Assembly: GCA_013334545.1 (NCBI GenBank)
Contig: JAAXXJ010000018.1
Coordinates: 1 to 20,957 of the forward strand
Source: Nitrospirota bacterium
Lineage (GTDB): Bacteria; Nitrospirota; UBA9217
Length of the DNA: 20,957 nucleotides
Direction of reading: 5' to 3'
A program made the position numbers and the translations under genes. Every line of letters starts with the position of its first letter. Positions within the stretch are counted from its first letter, which is position 1. The notes under the pieces are model-generated. The model had not been told where the DNA came from. It saw only the letters and a program-made list of their open reading frames with translations, and ran no database searches. Below are positions 15,444 through 20,957 of the stretch, one piece after another.

Positions 15444-15671
15444 TCAATCCTTCTTTTTCCTCATGCCGCAGTTGTTCGTCCGCATCTCGGTGCATTTGTC
15501 GTCGCCGGGCAAGAAGCCCAGACCACAGGCATGTCGCAACGGTTCGGAGGACGGGGAAAATGACGCGTCGAGGTTTTTGCTGTAGTAAACGCAGGGACCG
15601 CAGAGGGAATCGATGTGATCCTGGTTGTTGCCCGGCTGGAGCGTTTTCATCGGTTTGAAGCACGCTGTCAA
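15444..15671 (-). CDS. small Cys-rich protein in the leu cluster, unknown function
   Basis: A 75-residue reading frame whose TTG start directly follows the TAA of leuD, suggesting translational coupling; the leuD end supplies a weak AGG-containing ribosome site. Six cysteines lie at 4, 24, 27, 49, 60 and 68, with the patterns CGPC, HACGLGF, KC and NNCG, and the tail is basic (RKKKD). This looks like a metal-binding or iron-sulfur protein rather than a chance frame, but I recognise no family. An ATG at codon 8 (15650) is an alternative start without C4. Another frame on the same strand (15412-15663) overlaps it and lacks such a pattern. Confidence 0.55.
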   Translation of the reverse strand: MTACFKPMKTLQPGNNQDHIDSLCGPCVYYSKNLDASFSPSSEPLRHACGLGFLPGDDKCTEMRTNNCGMRKKKD

Positions 15672-16169
15672 TTACAGACCTGCCTTCTTCTTCGTGTACG
15701 CCATGAGTCCGCCGGCCGCGATCAGCTCCTGCATGAAAGGCGGCACCGGCGCGACTGTGAAGGTCCTGTTCGATGTAATATTGCGGATAACGCCGGCGTC
15801 TGCGTCTACCTCGATCTGGTCGCCCTCCTGGATACCCTCGACGGATTCGACGCTCTCGAAGATGGGGAGTCCCATGTTGAAACAGTTCCGGTAGAAGATC
15901 CGGGCAAAGCTCTTCGCGACCACGCAGGATACCCCTGCCGCCTTGATGGCAATGGGCGCGTGCTCGCGTGACGAACCGCAGCCGAAGTTCTTGTCCGCCA
16001 CGATGATGTCCCCGGTCTGCATCTTCTTCATGAAGTCAGGGGTGGTCGAATCTTCCATGCAGTGTTTTGCCAGTTCCTTCGGGTCCGAGGTGTTCAGATA
16101 CCGAGCCGGAATGATGGCGTCCGTGTCCACGTCAGCGCCGAACTTCCATGCTTTACCTTTGAATTTCAT
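15672..16169 (-). CDS. leuD: 3-isopropylmalate dehydratase small subunit
   Basis: A 165-residue subunit of isopropylmalate isomerase, which with LeuC converts 2- to 3-isopropylmalate. The family signatures are intact: WKFGADVDTDAIIPARYL at the N-terminus, NFGCGSSREHAPIAIK in the middle, and SFARIFYRNCFNMGLP. Length fits the short LeuD type of anaerobes and archaea. AAGGGG lies 5 bp before the ATG at 16169. Only 14 bp upstream is the end of an insertion sequence, so any original promoter or upstream gene (usually leuC) is now separated from it. Without a LeuC encoded elsewhere the subunit would be inactive. Confidence 0.95.
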   Translation of the reverse strand: MKFKGKAWKFGADVDTDAIIPARYLNTSDPKELAKHCMEDSTTPDFMKKMQTGDIIVADKNFGCGSSREHAPIAIKAAGVSCVVAKSFARIFYRNCFNMGLPIFESVESVEGIQEGDQIEVDADAGVIRNITSNRTFTVAPVPPFMQELIAAGGLMAYTKKKAGL

Positions 16170-16183
16170 AGCAACCCCTTAAC

Positions 16184-16208
16184 TGATAACTGTCAGGACA
16201 TCGTTCAC
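16184..16208 (+). repeat. IS terminal inverted repeat, left end
   Basis: Perfect 25-bp inverted match to 17556-17580; begins TGATAACTGTCAGG. An inner near-copy of its core follows at 16216-16234. Confidence 0.92.
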
Positions 16209-16286
16209 AAGAAAAACTGTCACGACATCGTTCAATCGCAACTCTGAAACTATTCGATCTTGCGATGCCGTGACCTGTGCCAGCGG

Positions 16287-17456
16287 TCATCGCAGTTGAT
16301 AATTGTATTCCTCGACCTGGACGGTATCCCGGAAGAGTTTTAGCTTTTGTTCTTTGACATCGACAGTAGCCACAACGTATTCGTATTGGGTCTCCGGTGG
16401 GGCTGGGAACCTTTCTCCAAAGATATCTAACCGGCACTCGCTTCGAATGAAACGCACGAGATGATAGAAACCTTCCTCCGGCTTGTCCAGAGGGTGCTTT
16501 GGCGCGTTACTCTTGCTCGGGAAGACCAATTTCTTCTCCATAGTGGCAAATGCCTTGAGCGGCGTTTTTCCTTTGAGCTTGCTATAGCGATAAGAGCTAT
16601 TATGCCGATGCTCGAAGGCCAGGGACTCCTGCCGAAGCTGCGGCATTGACGACATCATGATCTTGTCGAGAAACTTCTGCTGGTAATGATCGTTGAACTT
16701 CTCGACGACACCGTTCCACCACGGCTCGGAAGGCGGAATGAACCAGAGTTGAACGCCGTAATGTAGGCAGAGACGAATAAGCGGTCCCATTCCTCGCGGG
16801 TAGGCAGGACTACCGAAGAACGCTATTTCGTTGTCCACTTGAAGATTCTCCGGAAGCCCCATACGCAGCCAGACCGCAAAAACAGCGTCCAGAATGCTTT
16901 GCGCCGCTTTAGAGGGCATCGGCTCTATTCCGCACCTGTTGATTGCGGCGTCAATGGCATTCAAGCCGTAGAACCGGATCGGGCCGGTAAGATAGCAGGG
17001 GCCGACCAAGTCGAGCTGATGGGTCTGGTTGGGGGCAAGAGCCGGAAGAGAGGGATACTTCTTGCCCTTTGGTGTATATCTGCCGGTTCGCCGATGGGTC
17101 AATTCGCGGCGTCGTAAAATGCGACTGATCGTGCTGAGAGACGGCAGCGGCTGCACACCCATATCAGCCATCTCCCATTGAATGGCCTGGTCGCCGCAGA
17201 AGAGGTCCTTGTTGTACAAGCTCAATCGGACCAATTCGACGATCTGTTCGATCTCCGCAGGCGTGCGGAAAGGGCTGGCAAAAGGTCGCCGTGATTGATC
17301 TTCAAACCATGCTGGATCATCCGGGATATGCCGTGCTGCCCATTTGTAAAGCCACCGGGTCGTTTTACCCAGAGAGGCACAGATATCCTGTGGATCTTCT
17401 CCGGCAAGATACCTTTGCACTGCGGTTGCCCGTTGCCTCAGGATCTTCTTTTTCAT
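16287..17456 (-). CDS. IS481-like DDE transposase
   Basis: A 389-residue transposase. An N-terminal helix-turn-helix (AVQRYLAGEDPQDICASLGK, residues 12-31, then TTRWLYKWAAR) precedes a second DNA-binding region (STISRILRRRELTHR) and a retroviral-type integrase core. Catalytic acids are D149 in HQLDLVGP, D208 in LQVDNEIAF and E252 in WNGVVEKFNDHYQQ. The start is the ATG at 17456 with AAAGGAGGT 4 bp upstream; a GTG at 17462 is part of that ribosome site. The reading frame is uninterrupted and all catalytic residues are in place, so the enzyme is probably active. Confidence 0.92.
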   Translation of the reverse strand: MKKKILRQRATAVQRYLAGEDPQDICASLGKTTRWLYKWAARHIPDDPAWFEDQSRRPFASPFRTPAEIEQIVELVRLSLYNKDLFCGDQAIQWEMADMGVQPLPSLSTISRILRRRELTHRRTGRYTPKGKKYPSLPALAPNQTHQLDLVGPCYLTGPIRFYGLNAIDAAINRCGIEPMPSKAAQSILDAVFAVWLRMGLPENLQVDNEIAFFGSPAYPRGMGPLIRLCLHYGVQLWFIPPSEPWWNGVVEKFNDHYQQKFLDKIMMSSMPQLRQESLAFEHRHNSSYRYSKLKGKTPLKAFATMEKKLVFPSKSNAPKHPLDKPEEGFYHLVRFIRSECRLDIFGERFPAPPETQYEYVVATVDVKEQKLKLFRDTVQVEEYNYQLR

Positions 17457-17555
17457 GAACACCTCCTTTAGATTTGGTGGTGTTCATGATAGGGCAGTAT
17501 GTGGCTACTCGATTGTCAAAGAGCGTTTGGGAACGATGTCCTGACAGGAAAATCA

Positions 17556-17580
17556 GTGAACGATGTCCTGACAGTTATCA
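17556..17580 (-). repeat. IS terminal inverted repeat, right end
   Basis: Perfect 25-bp inverted match to 16184-16208. An inner copy of the core lies at 17530-17547. Confidence 0.92.
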
Positions 17581-17833
17581 CATAGTTCTTCAACCTGCTA
17601 TCTTAAACCCCGGGCAGTCCGGCCGCGACTACGGTGCGTTACGCATGCCCCTACCCGCATCGAACAAGAACAGACCTGAAGGCAGCATATCCGAAGGGGA
17701 AGCGCTGCAGGTCAATAATGCTCATGACAAGAACCTGCATCAGCATCCTGAATGCTTTGCACAGCGAACCCACAATAGGAAACACATCGGTGAGTCAAAC
17801 GACAGGGGAGGCGGCAGGGGAGGTTGCTCTGCG
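17581..17833. other. non-coding flank of the IS, no leuC remnant
   Basis: About 250 bp between the IS and the next promoter. Short frames on both strands have no recognisable family or ribosome site. I looked for the C-terminal end of LeuC, the gene normally preceding leuD, and see none. Confidence 0.5.
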
Positions 17834-17862
17834 TTGTTTTGATTGCGGCGATGTGATATATT
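17834..17862 (+). promoter_or_regulatory. sigma-70 promoter of the receiver-PilZ gene
   Basis: TTGTTT (17834-17839), a 17-bp spacer and TATATT (17857-17862). The start would be near 17869, giving a leader of about 45 nt. Confidence 0.55.
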
Positions 17863-17913
17863 GGCTCCGGTGATCAATAACGATGTTCGATAGTCAGCTC
17901 CCCGAGGATGAAA

Positions 17914-18600
17914 ATGAAAAAAATTCTCATTGCCGAACCGCTCAGATCCTACATCGAAAAAGAAAAAAGTTTTCTCAAGCGCGAAGATATCATAGTATAC
18001 CGGGCTGCAACGACCGATGACCTGTTGAAGATCCACCGGTCCGAAAAGGCAAATCTGATCATATCGCAGGTCGGCATGCCTGGGATGAGCGCCGAACAGC
18101 TTTGTGCGCAGATCCGGAACGACGAGGCGCTCCGGCAGGTCTCCCTTCTCATGATCAGCCCGGACATGTCGTCTGACCGCGAGAGGGCTTCCCGCTGCAA
18201 GCCCAATGCGGTCATGACCTTGCCGATCAACACGGCCCAGCTCTTGGAAAGAGTGCGGCTTCTGCTGGACATTCCCTGGCGCGGGTCCTTCCGCGTCCTG
18301 CTGAGCGTTGCCGTCGAAGGCGACGACAAGGGGAACGCTTTCTTTTGCGGTTCGGAGAACATCAGCTCTTCAGGCCTGTTGATCGAAACAGACCGGGTGA
18401 TATCGAAGAACGACCGGGTTACCTGCAAGTTCTTCCTGCCCGGCTCCGAGCAGATCGTCGTACGCGGCGAGGTCGTCAGGATCATGAAGCGCGATTCCGG
18501 AAAAAGCGCTAATCAGTATGGCATCCGCTTCTTAGATATCGACCAAAAGGCGCGGACGTCCATCGCTTCCTTCGTAAATGAGAGGGTGAAGCAGACCTAA
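17914..18600 (+). CDS. pseudo-receiver / PilZ domain protein
   Basis: A 228-residue cytoplasmic protein of two domains. Residues 1-118 have the response-regulator receiver fold (MKKILIAEP; NLIISQVGMPGMSAEQL; VSLLMISPDMS; AVMTLPINTAQLLERV). The phosphoacceptor Asp is replaced by Gln 52 and the conserved Lys by Leu 103, so ordinary phosphorylation is not expected. Residues 122-225 form a PilZ domain whose cyclic-di-GMP motifs are intact: RGSFR (RxxxR, 123-127) and NISSSG ([D/N]xSxxG, 149-154). The protein is therefore probably a c-di-GMP effector with a receiver used for protein contact; its target is unknown. The ATG at 17914 is chosen because GAGG lies 6 bp upstream; an ATG at 17908 overlaps that site. 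It converges with the glmS remnant. Confidence 0.88.
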   Translation: MKKILIAEPLRSYIEKEKSFLKREDIIVYRAATTDDLLKIHRSEKANLIISQVGMPGMSAEQLCAQIRNDEALRQVSLLMISPDMSSDRERASRCKPNAVMTLPINTAQLLERVRLLLDIPWRGSFRVLLSVAVEGDDKGNAFFCGSENISSSGLLIETDRVISKNDRVTCKFFLPGSEQIVVRGEVVRIMKRDSGKSANQYGIRFLDIDQKARTSIASFVNERVKQT

Positions 18601-18756
18601 CGGGGCCTGTTCCAAAGATCCCTTCCTTCGTTCATGCAGATCCGTTTCTCCCCCGCGCAGCATGCCCGCACGCCTCGGAAGAACGCATGGTTATCCGAGC
18701 GCATCAGGAAATCTCTGCGTTATCCCCGTGGCAGCAGCACCGTCTCGAGAACAGAA

Positions 18757-20172
18757 TTAATAGGGAGATTCGAAGCAGGTATTGAATCCCTTCTTCGCCT
18801 GTTCCTGATGCACTGCTTTCTGCAGCTCTTGCCCGCTGGCTTCAAGCAGGCTGGAAGTGGACAGTTGTGCCCAAGCACTGACATGTAAATGCCTGACCAC
18901 TTTGTTGGCGATCCTTTTTTTCTCATCCCGGGTGATAACCGCGCACGTTATGCTTTTGCGGCAATAGTTGGAATGGCTGCAACCGGTATTGTGACACTTG
19001 TCATCCGCAGTTATGCTTTTGGACAGATTCCTCGGTTGGTCAACATTGCAGCCTTTGATCACTGCGACATGATATGCAAGGAGCTGCAGCGGTGCAACGG
19101 TGACAAAGGGAACGAGCGCGGGATGGGTCGACGGCACCACGATCATGTCGTCCGCCTTGTCGCGGAAGGCAGCGGGTGAATCCGTGACCACAATGATCCT
19201 TCCCCCGAGTGCTTTCACCTCCTCGATGTTCGACAGGATCTTTCCGTGCATGCCGTCGATCGTTGCCAGGAATACAACGGGGACTCCCTCTTCGATCAGC
19301 GCGATGGGGCCATGTTTCATTTCTCCCGCTGGATATCCATCAGCGTGAATGTTGGCGAGCTCCTTCATCTTGAGCGCGCCTTCGAGCGCGACAGGGTAGT
19401 TGATCCCACGGCCGACGTACAGTATGCTGTCCGCGGCCACCAGGGTCCTTGCGATCTTCTTGACCGCTTCATCGGTTTGAAGCGCCTGGCGTATGAGCCT
19501 CGGCAGATCCTGCAGGAAGGGCAGAAGCGTTTTGATCTCGGAATCGCCGAGCTCGCCCTTCTTGGCACCCAGGGCAATACCCAGGAGGCACAGCGCGGCA
19601 AGCTGAGCGGTAAACGCCTTGGTGGACACCACGCCGATCTCCAGCCCCGCACGTGTGTAGAGGACCGAATCCGCCTCACGTGTGGTTGCGCTGCCGGCGA
19701 CATTGCAGATCGTTAAGGTTCTCGCTCCTTTTTCCTTCGCTTCTCGTTGTACTGCGAGGGTATCGGCTGTTTCTCCGGACTGCGTAATGGTGATGAGCAT
19801 TGTTCCTTTCGGGATGATCGGACTCAGGTCCCGGAACTCCGAAGCGATGTCCACGGCCACGGGAATGCGCACGAACTTCTCGATCATATGCCGGCCAATG
19901 AGACCTGCATGGTACGACGTACCGCAGGCTGCGATATGGATCCGCGAGAGATCGTTGATCGTCTCCGCGATGCCCATCTCATCCATGAGCCTGTCCGGGC
20001 TGTTGATCCACTCCCGCAGGGTATCCATGACCACCTGGGGTTGCTCGTATATCTCCTTGAGCATGAAATGATCGTATCCCTGCTTCTCAGCCATTGCAGC
20101 CGTTCCGTCAACCATTATGATTTTCCCTTCAAGCTGGGAGACCCCATCGGGCCCAGCTAACTTTCTTGTCAT
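18757..20172 (-). CDS. glmS: GlmS isomerase half only, probable 5'-truncated remnant
   Basis: A 471-residue frame covering the linker and both sugar-isomerase (SIS) domains of glutamine-fructose-6-phosphate aminotransferase. It opens close to the linker (AEKQGYDHFMLKEIYEQP), followed by HIAACGTSYHAGLIGRHMIE, TITQSGETADTLA, STKAFTAQLAAL, YPAGEMKHGPIALIEEG and QPRNLSKSIT. The ~220-residue N-terminal glutaminase domain, with its catalytic Cys1, is absent, and unrelated decayed genes occupy the sequence upstream. The family normally ends just after AKSVTVE; here the frame reads on for about 75 residues to 18757. The ATG at 20172 has no ribosome site. Unlike full GlmS it could not use glutamine, so glucosamine-6-phosphate synthesis presumably depends on another copy. 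Confidence 0.85.
   Translation of the reverse strand: MTRKLAGPDGVSQLEGKIIMVDGTAAMAEKQGYDHFMLKEIYEQPQVVMDTLREWINSPDRLMDEMGIAETINDLSRIHIAACGTSYHAGLIGRHMIEKFVRIPVAVDIASEFRDLSPIIPKGTMLITITQSGETADTLAVQREAKEKGARTLTICNVAGSATTREADSVLYTRAGLEIGVVSTKAFTAQLAALCLLGIALGAKKGELGDSEIKTLLPFLQDLPRLIRQALQTDEAVKKIARTLVAADSILYVGRGINYPVALEGALKMKELANIHADGYPAGEMKHGPIALIEEGVPVVFLATIDGMHGKILSNIEEVKALGGRIIVVTDSPAAFRDKADDMIVVPSTHPALVPFVTVAPLQLLAYHVAVIKGCNVDQPRNLSKSITADDKCHNTGCSHSNYCRKSITCAVITRDEKKRIANKVVRHLHVSAWAQLSTSSLLEASGQELQKAVHQEQAKKGFNTCFESPY
18947..19020. repeat. 11-bp direct repeat flanking a 52-bp insert at the glmS 3' end
   Basis: GTTATGCTTTT occurs at 18947-18957 and 19010-19020. The 52 bp between contain an imperfect dyad (CAATAGTTG ... 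CAAC, TATTG). The repeat falls exactly where GlmS normally ends and adds 21 codons in frame. Confidence 0.5.
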
Positions 20173-20217
20173 TGTTATCAAAAGCTTTGACAGGCGCCCA
20201 AGAACACATCCATCGTT

Positions 20218-20361
20218 TTACCTTGCTTCCGTGAAGTGCCGCATGCCGCACAAAACGCCGAGCTTATGCTACAGCCGTTCTGGATCGCGGCCCTTCAGGA
20301 CCCGGACGCTGCTTTTGCCCACTCCCGGGATCGTTTGCAGCACTTGCATCGACATGTTCAT
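20218..20361 (-). pseudogene. remnant of a Cdd1-like helix-hairpin-helix gene
   Basis: From an ATG at 20361 (GAGGAAG 5 bp upstream) the minus strand reads MNMSMQVLQTIPGVGKS, then SVRVLKGRDPERL and a TAG at 20271-20269. After the stop the same frame continues HKLGVLCGM and then loses similarity before another stop at 20220-20218. LQTIPGVGKS and DLKGRDPExLY are the marks of the helix-hairpin-helix protein family annotated as pathogenicity locus Cdd1 (PF11731). About ten residues between the two marks are missing, and the stop replaces the conserved Tyr. The gene is therefore broken in at least two places. The remaining 30-residue product would hold only part of one hairpin. Confidence 0.65.
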
Positions 20362-20390
20362 AAGAACTTCCTCGACGAACCGGTTCTATA

Positions 20391-20872
20391 TCAAATGCAA
20401 TCCGAAACGAACAATTGCTCCTCCAATAATAGTTCCTTCGTGCTTTGCACCTCAATGAACTCGAAGGGGGAGGTAAATGCTTGCGTTACCCCGCAATTAC
20501 TACCCGGCTTTGATATTGTTAGGGAAACCATAACATAGTCTTTAAATTCCTGAATTTTGCTCGTCGCGACAGAATAACCACCGGTATTCCGTCGTCCCAG
20601 GTCAGAGAGCACTACTCGTTTCGTAGAAAAATCTACCGTACGTTCCTGAACAGATTCACATATTCTGCCAATCACGCATTGAACGACGCCTGATCTCGGA
20701 AAACCTCCAGCTTCCTGTTTTTATCAACCCCACTGATCGGATTATCTCCCGATACAATGACCGAAAACGGAACAGCGGAATTAGGAGTCTCCGCATTTGT
20801 ATCAGACAAGCAAGCTGCCATGCAAGATATGAGCAGAATTACGAATGCTGCGTTTTTCAATGTGGTCGACAT
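20391..20872 (-). pseudogene. PrcB_C-like lipoprotein gene with one-base frameshift
   Basis: Two overlapping frames together encode one protein. The first (from ATG 20872, or GTG 20884) has a lipoprotein signal with a LISC lipobox, then PFSVIVSGDNPISG and KLEVFRDQASFNA, and stops at 20672. The second (from 20675) continues with ERTVDFSTKRVVLSDLGRR, NTGGYSVATSKI and, later, GVTQAFTSPFEFIEV. VDFs...vvL.LG.rxTGGYSV and VTQAxTxPxxxI are the pattern of the PrcB C-terminal domain (PF14343). The two frames overlap by four bases (GTGA, 20672-20675), and a single missing base there restores the whole domain. The parent protein would be an outer- or inner-membrane lipoprotein with a protease-complex-type domain. 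A sequencing error at this spot is the main alternative to a true pseudogene. Confidence 0.7.
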
Positions 20873-20957
20873 GTATGACTTCACTGTGTCCGGTACTGAT
20901 ATCGGAAGACAATTAAGTCCTTACAAAACCGGTCCGTAACCCATTGATTTTACTGGC

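Larger units (their letters stand above)
16184..17580 (-). mobile_element. complete IS481-like insertion sequence, 1397 bp
   Basis: The element is bounded by a perfect 25-bp inverted repeat (16184-16208 and 17556-17580) containing CTGTCAGGACATCGTTC. A second copy of this core lies inside each end (16216-16234 with one mismatch; 17530-17547), offset by 27 bp at both ends, so each end has two presumed transposase-binding sites. One intact transposase gene fills the middle. No target-site duplication is visible next to the repeats. All parts needed for movement appear present. Confidence 0.9.

Noticed and set aside
15412..15663. 83-residue frame overlapping the Cys-rich small gene
   Set aside because: Arg/Gln-rich shadow composition with no ordered motif; the Cys-patterned frame starting at the leuD stop is preferred.
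16170..16183. Target-site duplication of the IS
   Set aside because: Sequences outside the two inverted repeats (…CCTTAAC and CATAG…) do not match as direct repeats.
16184..16260. Outward promoter from the IS end into leuD
   Set aside because: TTGTGA and TTATCA are present on the minus strand but with only 15 bp between them and weak match, so not claimed.
20264..20455. 63-residue minus-strand frame
   Set aside because: Out-of-frame shadow of the Cdd1-like remnant and the PrcB-like gene end.
1..20957. CRISPR array, tRNA, rRNA or riboswitch
   Set aside because: No regularly spaced repeats, cloverleaf with a usable anticodon arm, or recognisable riboswitch core was seen by eye; tRNAscan-SE and Infernal would settle it.

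Overview
The window reads as bacterial chromosome from a Gram-negative, probably anaerobic or respiring lineage of the Deltaproteobacteria/Nitrospirota kind. This is an inference from gene content: a membrane-anchored ten-haem cytochrome c, an outer-membrane barrel protein, DUF3786, DUF4388 and DUF362-ferredoxin proteins, a receiver-PilZ protein, and a leuD-leuB-asd cluster. No rRNA, tRNA, CRISPR array or prophage was seen. Most genes lie on the minus strand, and several promoters match the sigma-70 consensus closely.

Layout. 1-1270: the 3' part of a kinase-like gene whose P-loop has lost its Gly-Lys-Ser, then a small gene of unknown function with its own promoter and a strong terminator. 1299-2720: an RpoD-type sigma factor (minus) with a near-consensus promoter. 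2721-3650: decayed DNA holding a broken DUF1232 gene. 3556-6926: a minus-strand run of pyrE, pyrF, a DUF3786 gene, a DUF4388 gene and an outer-membrane protein gene. 7048-8667: an HNH endonuclease gene diverging from a gene for an internally duplicated helical-repeat protein. 8668-10644: suhB followed by a DUF362/ferredoxin gene. 10741-12079: a small HTH regulator with promoter and terminator, and the cytochrome. 12123-16169: an amino-acid biosynthesis cluster (leuD, a small Cys-rich gene, leuB and two unrelated asd genes). 16184-17580: a complete IS481-like insertion sequence ending 14 bp upstream of leuD. 17834-18600: a pseudo-receiver/PilZ gene. 18757-20957: a second decayed zone with a glmS copy lacking its glutaminase half, a remnant of a Cdd1-like helix-hairpin-helix gene, and a frameshifted PrcB-like lipoprotein gene.

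How the genes work together. LeuD and LeuB serve leucine synthesis, but the partner leuC is absent from the window and the IS sits where it would be expected. The two Asd enzymes feed the lysine/threonine/methionine branch and peptidoglycan. PyrF and PyrE give the last two steps of UMP synthesis. The strongest points for a second look are the deleted Walker A lysine, the adjacent non-homologous asd genes, the IS-leuD junction with missing leuC, two genes whose promoters abut the start codon (probable leaderless mRNAs), the conserved-looking Cys-rich small protein, the pseudo-receiver fused to an intact PilZ domain, and the cluster of broken genes at 18.7-20.9 kb.
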